DNA of 33,147 nt from Chara braunii (GCA_003427395.1 BFEA01000017.1:1908358-1941504); one strand, 5' to 3'; positions 19,930-31,181 are shown, counted from the stretch's first letter. The notes: generated from the sequence alone by a model not told the origin. Numbers and translations are program-made.

Positions 19930-21108
19930 CTACTTTTTTTTTGGGTCGACCACACAGTCCGTGCGGGAGTTTCCAAATGATCCCGATGTGGAGACGCATG
20001 GCCTATCGTAAAGCAAAGGCCGTTGGTGCGCCCCGCGAATATGGAATGATTGTAGCCGCCGGCCACGGGAAGATACAGATTGTGGCGAGGCGTCTCGTAG
20101 GGAGGCAGGTGCTCGTGCCGTACCAACACGCATGAACAGTGAAGCCTACAACCTCTCGCCCTATCCACCACGACATGCAAACTCAGTCTGGCGTTTTGTG
20201 CACGTCGGGATATTCTGTCTTTTGAAGGTCCGTTTCTCTCCGTCTCGTGCCTCTGCAGTTCGTCGTCTTGCACCGTTAACTTACTGAATGCAGAAGACAA
20301 CGTACAGCCCTCCATGGCCCAGTACTCACAGCCGGCAGGCCTGCCTTGTATCGAAGACTGGGGGTACTCAGAAACCCAGAATGAGGCCCCACCTGCTGCA
20401 GGTACCGGTTCGTCATCACAGGTGGTGGGACAGCAACAGCAGTGTTTCACGTATGATGGCTGCGAGTCCCAATGTCCCATTGGAGACAACAGCGTGAATG
20501 GCCTCCGACACTTCCGTTATTGCTCGCACCCCGCTGGTTCTGCCCATCCCGTAGCCAGAGCAACTGTGCCAGTGTGAGTCACCGTGGGCCCACCTGTGCA
20601 GAGCATATGCCAGTGTCTTCGCCGGAGGCAACGGCAGCCTGAGTTTCGTAACTGCCTTCTCCAAATAAGGACCGACCTTTCGCAGTAGTTTATTGAAAGT
20701 GGAGCGACTCATGCGCAGCAGGCCAAGGTAATGGTCGTCCTGAGCGTCGTCTCTTGGAATAAGGCTGTTCCACAACCCTGCTGTTCGCCTCATGACCCAC
20801 CACCCATGATCCACCACCTAGGCGAAGCCCGAGGCAAGAGATTGCAGATTTCGACAATGGTTGGCCACAACCAAAGCAAACTACGGCCGTGCCGTCCATG
20901 GTCGTTCGTCGTCATCTCCGACAGCAAACAGGGTGTCACTGGACTGCTGCGCCAGGAATAGGGGCCTCGCTGTCAGGAAACCAAAGAGGTCATCGAGGCT
21001 CTGGAATGCATCCTCGGCCATCCTACCGGCAACAGCCATCACCGCCACAGCGAGCTGTTCTCGCTGCCTCCTTCTTAGACGCGGCATTCGTTGGGCACAA
21101 AGACACAC
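19930..21108 (-). pseudogene. PIF/Harbinger-type transposase remnant
   Basis: The best part is the frame 20817-20416: RRTAGLWNSLIPRDDAQDDH, FRMSR-like LLRMSRSTFNKLLRKVGPYL, then ALHRWAHGDSHW and AITEVSEAIHAV. This is the N-terminal helical region that precedes the DDE domain in HARBI1-like nucleases. Upstream, 21108-20881 could give an N-terminal piece. Downstream, coding signal jumps between frames (SLHVVVDRAR, then VVGFTVHACWYG), where the DDE core should be. I cannot find intact catalytic triad motifs. Terminal inverted repeats were not located. It is a decayed copy. Confidence 0.6.
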
Positions 21109-21786
21109 TGGGAAGATCTGCTTCAGTATGTGAGAGGCGCATTGTTAGGAGCATACGTGAGGCGCAGTGTCCCAAGTCGAATACGGAAGCTCCTCCACAC
21201 CCCAGGCCGAACACCAAGAGTCCCACCAATACGTCCTACCGATGACTGTGCGAAGGTGGTGGAGCAGAAAAAAAAGCAGAAGAAAAAAGTCATTCCAACC
21301 GTGCCGCATCCTCGGCAATGGGTTGGCCTCCCCCCTCACGCCCCAACTTTGTTACCAAAACACACCGCGGAAACTCTGCTCAAAGTTTGCCACAAATGGA
21401 AATCCGGCTGGCTTGTTTCCACTCGGTGGGGCCTTGTGAATTTCCCATTCTCGCGGACAGAGCACACGGCCACAAGGTACGGTCAGATGCATACGGGGGA
21501 GGCCAAGTTTTGGGTCGGGTGCAGCCGCTGAGGTCAAGGCTTCTAAATGATGACAACCGCGAAACGGGGATTATATGGTCATACGTCGTATCTTTCGTTG
21601 TCAGAGACGTCATTTTTCACGACATTTTCTTCGTTTTCCGATAATTCATAAATTGAGGACAAATACTGTTTTTACGCATTCTTAAATAACGAAAACGTGC
21701 CACACACCGACTTAATCTATGCTAGTGGGGCCCATCTTGTTTGGCCATTCTGCTGCTACCTGTTTTTTTTTCCCATTTCGAACCTT

Positions 21787-21788
<2 letters not shown>
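21109..21788. other. No gene seen
   Basis: Mixed-composition sequence between the transposase remnant and the next SINE. It contains no ORF with recognisable content. Confidence 0.35.
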
Positions 21789-21817
<29 letters not shown>

Positions 21818-22040
21818 GAAACCTGCCTTCTCCTCATTGGGGGAAAGGCATATATTTTTCTCTCACCTCACATCTTTTATTTTTATTTTTTTTTTCAGTA
21901 AAAGAACCTGGAGGGGCTTGTGATTCTGAGCAACATGTGTTTAGGACATCATACCCTGCCGTGCACAGACGGCCTCGAACCAGCATCCTCCACCACAGGA
22001 ACGAAGTATCATAACCACTACAACCCTTGGAGGTGTTATA
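21789..22040 (-). mobile_element. tRNA-related SINE, minus strand
   Basis: On the minus strand TTGTAGTGGTTATGATAC (22023-22006) is nearly the same as the A-box region of the SINE at 19038. The B box is an exact GGTTCGAGGCC (21981-21971). The two are 53 bases apart end to end. A run of 29 T on the plus strand (21789-21817) would be its poly-A tail. It shares the head with the 19025 SINE but has a different body. Confidence 0.6.
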
Positions 22041-22599
22041 AAAACTGAATCCATGCCGGTCATGATATCCAGCCCACCTCCAGGGCTGCAGCGTCCTTGA
22101 ACTCAACACCACACACCCAACGCACACCACACCACGGACTTGACAATCACGCACACTCCGTCGAACAGCACGTAACCCACCATCGCTACCAAACCCGGTC
22201 ACTCACACAGGCCAACTGGGCTTGTGTCTAACCAGCTCTATGAATGTTAATGAAACTCTTAGACTACCCGTGGTTCAGCAAAATTGTACCTTTGTCGATG
22301 TCCTGGACCCAAGCAAGGGTAGCGCAAGTCTGTCTATCTTTGTCGGTCACACCCAAAAGAAACGCACTGCCTTTCTTTGACCCACATACTTGCTGCACGA
22401 GCAGTTTCCCCTTCTTTTTTTTTCTGTTTTTCAGTTTCAAAAAGTACAACTGCATAAGGGCCTTCCCACACCACTGTCCAAGCGAAAAATGTACCAGTGC
22501 ATTTGCCCTCACAGGATGGCAAGATGCATCCGGTACTACGCAGAGCTCTGGATCCACCTTAACCAATTTCTGCCGAAGTGGTTTGGCCAACTTTGGCGA

Positions 22600-22701
22600 G
22601 GCCCTAAGGGGCTGATTGGACCACTACACTACAGCCCATTTACAGTGTAGTTTTGAGATTCTCTTACCACCGCCGGGATAGAGGCCTTGCAAGAGACCTT
22701 T

Positions 22702-22735
<34 letters not shown>

Positions 22736-23214
22736 TCCTACCGCTTTCCGGCATTGTAGCGGCCGCCAAAATATTTTGCCTTAATTTCGTTTGGGTGTGT
22801 CGTGGCAGCACGTCCGNNNNNNNNNNNNNNNNNNNNNNNNNNNNNNNNNNNNNNNNNNNNNNNNNNNNNNNNNNNNNNNNNNNNNNNNNNNNNNNNNNNN
22901 NNNNNNNNNNNNNNNNNNNNNNNNNNNNNNNNNNNNTTTTTTTTTTTTTGTCGCTTGTCCGTATGCAGCATCAGGAATGTCCGAGGACCATAGTGTTGTG
23001 TGACATGTCGGTTGGAACTTGACAGAGTCCGTGAAAACGTCCACCTTCTATAACAGCCCATAAAGAACCGCCGCGGGTCCAAGAAGACCACCGAAGAAGT
23101 CGGCCTTGTGGTATCCGGTTTCTCTTTTTTGCCTCGCCATGGCCGCTGATATCTTCGTAGTGATTTTTCCTGTCTACATTCGTAGTGTAGTGGTGGGATC
23201 AGCCCCTAAGGGCC
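22600..23214. repeat. 33-bp inverted repeat pair around a sequence gap
   Basis: 22600-22632 and 23182-23214 are inverted copies with 29 of 33 bases matching by my alignment (GTGTAGTGGT and ATCAGCCCCT are conserved). They are either terminal inverted repeats of a 615-bp element or the tRNA-like heads of two SINEs in opposite directions (TGTAGTGGT recalls an A box). A poly-A run (22703-22733), the N gap and a poly-T run (22937-22949) lie between. Confidence 0.5.
22817..22936. other. Assembly gap (120 N)
   Basis: A run of N ends directly at a poly-T run, so the join was probably unresolved because of homopolymers. Nothing can be said of its content. Confidence 0.95.
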
Positions 23215-23403
23215 TCCTAACACGACTCTTGAAAACGGATCTTTTCTTTTTGGAGAAACTACGCGGGAGTCACAAAATTGAGTTATAATTGCACTACGGG
23301 CCAAGATACAGTTTCAAATTGCAGTTCGGGCAATGTATAAAACCCAGCTTTCTCGCCAGTTAGGGTGCCTGTGGTGCATTTCCAAACTTTATCTTGCCCC
23401 GCT
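23215..23403. other. No gene seen
   Basis: Contains TTTCAAATTGCAGTTCGGG, related to short blocks near 15760 and 16620. It is probably part of the dispersed retroposon family. Confidence 0.35.
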
Positions 23404-23465
23404 CTTTTTTTTCTCTTCTTGTTTTTTCGTTAACAAAAACGGCCCAGTGCCCAAGGCTCAAATTA
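23404..23465 (-). repeat. Shared retroposon 3' end, copy 2
   Basis: T-rich sequence is followed by CCCAGTGCCCAAGGCTCAAA, as at 16436-16455. The two tails differ outside the shared block. Confidence 0.6.
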
Positions 23466-23963
23466 GCGCTGGGAATACAAGAATTAACACACTCCTCTTC
23501 CCATTAAACCCCCAGTACACCCGCACCTAAAATCCCGAAGCTACCTGCCCACTGCGCGCCGCTATTTTCCGAGCCTTCTGCGTGTGGGTACCTGTAGTGG
23601 GAATTTCGGAAGTGGCACTGGTGCCGGCTGTCTACCGATAGGGAAAAAAAAAGGAAAGGAAAAAACATGCCAGAGATCAATGATGTCATGGAGGCCATAC
23701 TCAAACTATCATTTTCCAGAATGCATCTGACCACTATTACGGGGAGGAAAACATTGCTGTTTTTTCTCTTTTTCTCCTTTTGTTTTTTTTTTCCTTTCCC
23801 TGCCAGCAAGGCAGCGCATATTCCTCTTGCTCAAAACGCCCTCGCTGAGGGCATACTCACACTAGAGCCGTTGAAATGCATCCACCCACTTTCTTTTCTT
23901 TTTTTCTTTTTTTAAACATCATCTGGTTTATTCCATTGCAATTATAGAGGCCGGGGTCCTCAC
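23466..23963. other. No gene seen; T-rich tracts
   Basis: Several interrupted poly-T and poly-A tracts (about 23643-23665, 23757-23796, 23892-23915) suggest more retroposon tails, but no head sequences are identifiable. Confidence 0.35.
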
Positions 23964-24099
23964 TTTTTTTTTTTTTTTTTTTGAACAGCCCAAGACAGTG
24001 TTAGGAGTGCTGATAAGAGCAGCCACCACTAACATATCTCGAGGAGGCTCCATCTATTGGTGGGGAGCAGCACCTGCCGGAAACCGGGTCCAGCGTCCC
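23964..24099 (-). repeat. Poly-A retroposon 3' end, copy 2
   Basis: Poly-T (23964-23982) is followed by the block shared with 27-126 (GCTGATAAGAGCAG, GGAGGCTCCATCTATTGG, GGGTCCAGCGTCCC). Read on the minus strand, the element ends in poly-A. Confidence 0.6.
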
Positions 24100-24474
24100 A
24101 GTACATAATGCTTGGCTGTTTGTACAGACAACTGACAGTGGCAACAACTACCCAGTAGCCTAGATTGATTGCCTACCTGACAACCTATGTTATGTGATAA
24201 AATGCTCGATAGTGAAGATTGCTTTCATCCATGATGATCTATCCTTAACCCCAGTGTAGGCAAACTGACCTCGCGTTCCCCATCCACCACCCTTTGGAAC
24301 GCAACTTGGAACGCAACTTGTTAAAACTATGTTGGACACTGCTTGTTGTCATTAAGCCTTCAGCACCACCGTTGACTTCTGCAAAACTGGAGAGTGTAGG
24401 CTAAACCCGTATACCCTCTACCCCTGGACTACCGCTGGACTATCTCGTGGATTGCCAAAACAGGGTAAAACATA
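24100..24474. other. No gene seen
   Basis: Ordinary-composition flank before the AT-rich element. GGAACGCAACTT is duplicated at about 24296 and 24307. Confidence 0.35.
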
Positions 24475-25433
24475 GAATTCGTGAAAACCTAACAAAAAAA
24501 CTGTTAAGTAAACTTTGCACGAATTTTTTTAAAGATTCTGATGCTACATTTTTCAGACCTCCTACAGGAAAAAAAATATATATGCAGTAAATTAACCACA
24601 AAAAACGAATAGAAAAATATTTTTTTCAGAACTACTGGAAGTGGTGAGGAGAGGAACAAGTTTTTTTACAAAAATGCAGAGCACTGTTAGGTCAGAAACC
24701 GAAATATCCCAATTTTTTATTTATCTAAAAAAATCATATTTATAGTTCTATATGGTATCTACCACGACGAACCTATTCGGAGGTTTCCTAAACACGCACA
24801 CATGTTCTCCTATTCCCGACTACGTTCGCTTAGATATGTTCTCTGAACTTCTCTCATACATGGACGAATATATTATTTTTTAGTATTTTTTATTGAATAT
24901 TTTTCTATTTTTTAATTTTGAATCATGGTTGGTTAAAAATTTGAAGATATCTCACAAGCAAAAGTTGTTTGATCTCTTCTTTTGCATAACATATATTTTT
25001 TGACAAAGTTTTTACAGTTAACATAAAAATGGATTATATTAATTTATCGTTTTATAAACTATAATTCACAGAGCTTGGGTTTTATCAAACTGCTGAAAAC
25101 GACTTATAGTTCTATAAATGAGTATTCACTGAACTGTTTTCTTTTAACATCTTTCGAGTTTGCCTTGCAGTCCTTAAAGATTGTATTGTTTGAGTTATGC
25201 TTTTTGTCAATCTTCTGAAAACGACTTAAGGTCTTATAACATGCTCTTTGCTCGAAAATATTTTCTTGCACATTTTGAGAACCGCTTGACGTTTTGCCAG
25301 TTTTTTTGCCTCCTTTCTCAAGAAACAATTAAAAACACTTTCTTTTATGTGTCAAAAATAACATTTTGACTTTTTCTTTTTTATTCTATGAAAAAGGTTA
25401 GGTTTTGTGGTTTTGTTAGGTTTTCACGAATTC
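24475..25433. mobile_element. AT-rich element with perfect 23-bp terminal inverted repeats
   Basis: 24475-24497 and 25411-25433 are exact inverted copies (outer end GAATTCGTGAAAACC). The 959-bp interior is strongly AT-rich and lacks a coding ORF. Inside, a block with CTGAAAACGACTTA recurs at about 25092 and 25216. This fits a non-autonomous DNA transposon. A target duplication is not obvious, and the superfamily is unknown. Confidence 0.7.
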
Positions 25434-26256
25434 AGTGTTGTAAGCCAATCATATCGTTGTTCGAGGAGGCGCTGGACCTACGTCCGTCATTCACCTCCTT
25501 TCTGTATGTATGTTACTAGTTGGGCGAATTCATGTTTGTTTTTATTGGCGACAAGTCATTAGCGAGATTCCCGTGTCTTCGCCCCTCACCAGTCGGCCAT
25601 GCTCCATGTCATGATCTGCTGCCGCCTCCTGCCTTGTTGGGGATAATTTGGCATAAACAGCGATTTCGTCAAAACGGACATTTTATATTTTTTGAACGAA
25701 ATTGAAATTGTCATTTTCATGCTGATTTTTGTGATTTTTTGCGTCTTGAGCACACTATTTTGAGTAGGTACCCCGCATTGTTTATATTTTGTGCTCATGT
25801 TTACCACAAGTTTTACATTGCTTTCTCACACATTTTGGGGGGTGTTACAATTTCATTCGCATTATGTGAAGTTATAGGGGTCTTCATTATGGGTTTCTAT
25901 TGTACTTTTCTATCATATCGATTAGCATTTACTATGTTTCGCAATATAGTATCAGCTATTTTTTGTTTTTTATTGACAAATGCATTAAGACAACATACAC
26001 ATATTGAATATCATACTCAAAAACACATATGGCAGGTTCAATCAATGACAAAAAAAACTCCATGGACATCTATAAATATTTGAGACTTTTCGTGCCACCC
26101 AAGAATTACGAACAACGTTATGTGAATCTTTTCGAAGTTCATGTAAAAGAAAATTGACTTCTTTAGATAAATACAAAGCAACATTGATGCGGATTTTGGC
26201 TCATGCGACATATGATACATGTGCGCGGAAATATATGTACATAGAGAGACTCCATG
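25434..26256. other. AT-rich intergenic DNA, no gene supported
   Basis: A plus-strand ORF (25739-26083) is hydrophobic but begins without ATG and follows AT composition. I do not accept it as a gene. Confidence 0.4.
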
Positions 26257-26334
<78 letters not shown>

Positions 26335-26353
26335 ACTATCTATCTATCTATCT
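26257..26353. repeat. (TC)n-(TATC)n compound microsatellite
   Basis: TC dinucleotides pass into about 14 TATC units with one interruption (AACT). Confidence 0.95.
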
Positions 26354-26615
26354 TTAACTAAGATAATGTCTATGAAAGTTGGTGCCGTAGAGTTCATACA
26401 CTCCTTCACACTACTGCTGATGTGCAGTCGTACATGATCGTACAAAAGGTGGAAATCCAGTTCGACATAATTTTGAAAAAAAAAAACCCTAAAATTCGGC
26501 ACATGACGAAAAAAAACGATATGAGCACTCGTACGAGCGCATGATCTACTCTATTTCCATCTCCGTCAACAATGCTAAGCTACAACTTTTGTACAACAAA
26601 ATGTCTGGAAGTGCT

Positions 26616-27275
26616 TCAGCGGCGCAAGTGAACAAGGTCGTTGCTCAGCCCGTTGGCTCGACGGAGTACACTCTTCGCAATGTTGAAGTTGGTGGTTAAC
26701 TTGATTTTTTTGAATTTACGGTTGACCCCCGTTGTTTCTTCGTTCTCTACGATGACTGTTGAGATAGAAGCAGTGATGGCAGTCCTCCGAGCAATGAATT
26801 CTAACATTGCATCCCGTGCGTGAATACAATATTGTTTAACGTGCTTCTTGTACGCTCGCACCATCGAGTCTCCTGCATCACTCCGCGGGATTTTTTGTCT
26901 CCATGTCTTCGTTGCACATATTGTAAGCCCTTCATGGTATTGAACAGCAACACATGCAATGGTGGCGCTGCATTTCTCTGTCACCGGGGCAGCCACAAGA
27001 CCGTAACCGTAGAATACCTCCTTGTATCTTGCGTTCCCGTCCTTCTTGTAATTATTATTATTCTGACGGTCGCACACCCCTACGAGATTGTAAATTTTTT
27101 TTCTTGCACTTAGAGGATACAAGTGCAATGATGGTTCGTAATATGCAAAATGCCAGGTGACAAGTCCGATGGCGTTACGCTGTCTCCTCAGCCGGTCTGA
27201 TATCAGTCCCCCCCATTTGATTGACGTTCCCCACCAATCTTGTCTTAACTGCCTCTGCATCCATTCCGGATCCAT
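26616..27275 (-). CDS. Tandem paralogue A, unknown family (219 aa)
   Basis: An intact frame from ATG 27275 to TGA 26616. Key blocks are WWGTSIKWGGLIS near residue 14, an Asn-rich linker (DRQNNNNYKK), EVFYGYGLV, then TIACVAVQYHEGLTICATKTW and a helical C-terminus (KKHVKQYCIHARDAMLEFIA). The next ORF upstream (27351-28013) has the same blocks in the same order and nearly the same length, so the two are tandem duplicates. A T-rich tract ending GCAG lies one base before the ATG, which could be a 3' splice site. This may therefore be an exon of a larger gene. I do not recognise the family. It follows the DUF7869-like gene on the same strand. Confidence 0.6.
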   Translation of the reverse strand: MDPEWMQRQLRQDWWGTSIKWGGLISDRLRRQRNAIGLVTWHFAYYEPSLHLYPLSARKKIYNLVGVCDRQNNNNYKKDGNARYKEVFYGYGLVAAPVTEKCSATIACVAVQYHEGLTICATKTWRQKIPRSDAGDSMVRAYKKHVKQYCIHARDAMLEFIARRTAITASISTVIVENEETTGVNRKFKKIKLTTNFNIAKSVLRRANGLSNDLVHLRR

Positions 27276-27350
27276 ACTGCACGAACCAATTCGAAAAAGA
27301 TAAAGAGAGAAAAAAAAAAAAAANACATCAAAAACACAGATGAACGTCGG

Positions 27351-28013
27351 TCAATGCGGATAACCACGCAAGACGGATTGCAGGTTGTTCCGTTTGCCAC
27401 TTTCACGCCGATGAATATGATCGACGATATTACACTTTGTGACGGTGTTAGTTTTTTTAAGTTTTTTCGTTTTACCCTCTTCGTTGCCGCATGTTATCAC
27501 GATCGTCGCCACGTAAATGGCGACCCTCGACCTTTCGTTGATGACACACAACATTGCATCTTTGATTTCGTTGAATAGACGTCCGACAAACTTCAACGTC
27601 GCCCTCCTGTAGTTGTTGTTTTCGAACGTCGACGACACCTTCGTTCGTTCAATCCGTGTTGCGCACCGTGTCAAACCACCGTTTGAGCAGAACGCCACGC
27701 ACGTTACCGATCCATGATGCTCACCCCCCCTTCCCCACATGTGAACAAACCCCAATCCGTAGAACACTTCGGTTCATTTGTCGGAGTCGTGGCTTTCGAA
27801 GTTCGCATTCGGCACTATCGTCTTGGCGAGCTTGTAAACTCCATCTCGCATCTCGTCGTACCACAACTCAATCGAGGGCCAAGATGCGCACCAGTCGGTG
27901 CAGTCTATATCGACAGCTCTCATTTGCGTTCTTGTTTTCCATGAGATGAGTTTCTGCCAGCGCACAGGTGTCCCCCATTTCTCGTTGCGCTTTCGGTCCG
28001 ACAATGCAAACAT
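27351..28013 (-). pseudogene. Tandem paralogue B, one in-frame stop
   Basis: The frame from ATG 28013 to TGA 27351 is 221 codons, one more than copy A. TGA at 27774-27776 interrupts it between HDSDK and TEVFYGLGF. Both sides align with copy A (KWGTPVRWQKLIS with WWGTSIKWGGLIS; EVFYGLGFV with EVFYGYGLV; VTCVAFCSNGGLTRCATRIE with IACVAVQYHEGLTICATKTW). A CGA-to-TGA change would explain the stop. A pyrimidine tract and TTTAG stand one base before the ATG, as in copy A. The 75 bases between B and A contain no other in-frame stop, so B and A share one frame. Function unknown. Confidence 0.6.
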
Positions 28014-28120
28014 TCTAAACACAATTAATGAAGGAGAAAAACGCAATCCAATGGAGCAATTAGCGATGTGAACTAATTTGTTCGTGTTCAAAAGATGATC
28101 TCCATTACGCATGTCACATG

Positions 28121-30934
28121 TCATGACTATACAAATGTGTCTGAAGCAGATCCTATATCGTGCGTTGATGAAGGCGTCTTGTCAGGGACAGCCAACGACA
28201 ACTGTGCATTTAGAGCTTCTCGTTTCGGGATCTGCATATCCGTTTCAGAACGTTTATTGCTGGACCATGCCCACACAACGGCGTCGAGGTCTTGCCACCC
28301 GTCGTTTGTTTCAATTTCGACCTTCCATGATTTTTCCCATGCGCCCGCATACAGCTTTGTCAAATCACGCTCCCTTCCGCAAGAAGTCTAGTACTTGACA
28401 CGGATGCGATTATCGTCCCGCTCCTGAACTCGTCCAATCCAGAATGTGCAGCCCTTTGCAACATACTCGTGGGGCGTGCGAAACACGACGAAGTTGTTTA
28501 CGGCGACAGACTCGTGGAGCGTCTTTTTTCTAACAGACAAAGCAAGATTTCCTCGGTGGCGAGTCAAGAACATGCGGCGCACGTAACGGGAGATCTTATC
28601 GGGCATGGGGGCTGGCCAGAAGGCACATTGAAGGGGCACCGTGCCGCTCTCCTCTCGCGATATGTTTTCGAACTTCTTGAGATGGTCGGTCCAATAGCTG
28701 AAGCGTCTACGTTTCATTGCTCTTGTGTGTTCGTCTTGTGTCACCCATTGGTTTTGTGTATTCTCCCACGATTTATGAAGAACACGTACCCCTGCCATCC
28801 CGTTATCGAAATCGCCTGCCAGTGGATTAGGCGACTCACGGCAAGGTTGAAAATTCCACTGAGGCCCTGCCCACCCGTTGTTTGCGTCCCTTACAAACCA
28901 ATACACAGAGCCATTGTCCGACTCCCATTTTTTGTCAGTGCAGAACTCCTTGTACATCATGGCGGGGTTGTCCCCATCCATGTAAAATTGGAAGAGGTTT
29001 GGCGTGGCATGACCCTTGATTTTATGGTCGATGTATGGATCTATGGCCGTTTTCCAGTCAGCAATTTCAGTGAGCAATGTGCAATCGACTTCCTCTGCGC
29101 AGGAGGCTTTGAGGACATCGAAGAGCTCATCCATGGTATATGCATCGCAACCGCTCAACTTTTTAGCAAACAAGTTGAACTTTGCATCTATGTCCGTGTG
29201 TGTGTGACCCACTATCATGAACCCCATTTCGACGACCTCGAATATACGAAATTTGACTAGCATGGCCATGAAGGCGAACACATACTTGTTTTTGTTTTGT
29301 CCCCCACAGTTGTCAGCCTGCACCCGCAACTTCGGCGGGAGCGCCCCCTCGCGTGCCTGAACATCTCTCAACACTTTGGCAATCGAGGTGACGACCGAGT
29401 TTGAGCCGTGCGAAAGGTACGGAAACCACGTGTGGACAATGAGCGATGGTGTTCTACCGTGCGCGATTACCCCGGTAAGATTTGTTTTCATCATCGTGTT
29501 ATTCGATATTTCTTTTGACAAACGCCTTCTTGATGTGTGGGGTATCGCTGTTTTCGCTTGATCCATTCCATCGATGATGATACACAGACTCTCTTTCGGC
29601 CCGAGCTCTGAATCAGCGGACCACACACTGCACTGTTTCCAGTGTGCCGACTGTAGCGCAAGATGACTTTTCTATTTTGCGACAAGCGCCCTCCTCGGCT
29701 CAGGCAGAGCACCCTCTATTAGGATGCTATTCTTAATGCACTCGTTGCATCTCGCGTGGTCGGTCACCCTTGCGAGACGAACGTGCCAGAAGAAGTCCCT
29801 CCACATCTTGCAGAAGACCTGGTACGACGCGCAACAGACTCCAAGCTTAGATAGTCGTCTACTACTGAGGAAGACGTCTTTCTTTGTGGCGAACACCGAC
29901 AGGAGCCGAATGCGGTCTCTGATCTCGAAGTTCGGGTCTGTCTCAGTCTGATCTGGCATGGGATCAGACTCGTCCAAGATGATGTCCTCGAACGCAGACC
30001 ATGTAATGGCGTAGGTCGCCGTTGTCCGCGGACGAACTTCATGGCCATGAACAGCGTCGACGGTTCCGTCATCGAGGTCATCGAAGTATCTTTTGTATGT
30101 GTTCCTACCGACGCCGAGTATGAGACACCATGCAGCGACGCAGATAGGGTGCAACTGCACTATCGGTTTGACTGTGGGCTTACGGTTAACTAACGAAATA
30201 AAATTTTGTAGTTTCGCCATCCACCACTTCCGTCTTTCCTGCCGTCTGAGAACATAGTAGTCACGTCTACATTTCATAACGTCCTACACTCTAAGTTTAG
30301 AAAGACAGCGAAACGTCTTGCAACATGTTTTGCGGAGGACGGCCTCGCACTCGTCGACGCTACATCTACGTTCGAAAGTGGAGCTGGATGCTGAAGAACT
30401 TCTTTTTCTAAGTCTGTATATGTATTTTCTCTTTCCTTTTTCACCGCACAACATAGACAAGGCAGATATCGCGGTGTCTTCTCCGATTGGCAAGTCGACG
30501 TCCGACGAACGAACAGCACGACCCACCCCCCCTTCACTGCCTTCGCACGACGGCAACGAAAGCATGTCCACCGGGACATAACGATCGTCTGTGCAAGTTG
30601 CCGGTGGCGATTGTCTTCGAAGCGAAAGATCAGGAGACCCACACGGCGGTCCTGCGCCGTCATCAGAAGGCACGACGCCGACGTCGTTGATGATGTTGTC
30701 AAGACGAAGACGCCGCACGACGTTGACATTGGCAGATGGCACAGCCCGGTCTCTGAATTGGCGTCCAGGCATACGAGCAACACGGTGTGCACGATGGCCA
30801 TGTTTCGATGGTGTGACGACAATGTCTGGGGACCGACTCTCGCAGGAGTTCTCAGGAGCATCGGGCGCGGGGGTGTGAAAAGACTGCACAGATGGAAGCG
30901 AACTGTAGCAACATATGTCCATCCCGCCGGCCAT
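28121..30934 (-). pseudogene. DUF7869-like protein, about 937 codons, with in-frame TAG codons
   Basis: One frame from ATG 30934 (MAGGMD) reaches TGA 28121-28123. The only in-frame stops before that are TAG at 30284-30286, 29672-29674, 28388-28390 and 28127-28129. The first about 195 codons are Ser/Arg-rich and weakly conserved. Then come a Cys cluster (C196, C204, C205, C210), a helical block with CVAAWCLILGVGRNTYKRY, and a C-x2-C (HARCNEC, codons 396-399). The domain I recall as DUF7869 follows: IIDGMDQAK (codon 455), VQADNCGGQNKNKYVFAFM (541), and GHTHTDIDAKFNLFA (577). The Asp/Asn and His-x-His-x-Asp residues look like a metal-dependent RNase H-like site, which is inference. The C-terminal part continues past the third TAG with GWQDLDAVVWAW. 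Homologues are often multi-copy and transposon-like. The stops fit decay (CAG or TGG to TAG) better than a changed code. Confidence 0.7.
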
Positions 30935-31126
30935 CGAATCGCTAACATAGATGGAAACGGCCTGTGATAGGACACAACAGAACAAAAAAATCGAGAACAG
31001 AAAGACACATGAGAAGGGAAGCCGGTCCCCCCCTCACTACCCATCTCAGGAAGTCCAGACCATCTACCGATTCAGAGGGACCTGTGGACCCAGAACGTCG
31101 GAACGCGCCAACGGGGGGGAGAGGGG
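30935..31126. other. Upstream region of the DUF7869-like gene
   Basis: No clear TATA box on the minus strand. The reading frame is open upstream to a TTG at 30985, but ATG 30934 is the first in-frame ATG. Confidence 0.3.
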
Positions 31127-31181
31127 AAGAGAGAGTGAGAGCGAGAGGGAGAGAGAGAGCGAGAGATAGATAGATAGATAG

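Noticed and set aside
25739-26083. Hydrophobic 114-codon ORF that might be an organelle-type membrane protein
   Set aside because: No ATG start, AT-driven composition and no recognisable family motif.
28121-30934. Nuclear genetic code with TAG reassigned
   Set aside because: TAG is also a premature stop in the dead retroelement, TGA stops occur in paralogue B and gag, and all fit C-to-T decay. Kept only as an alternative in the findings.
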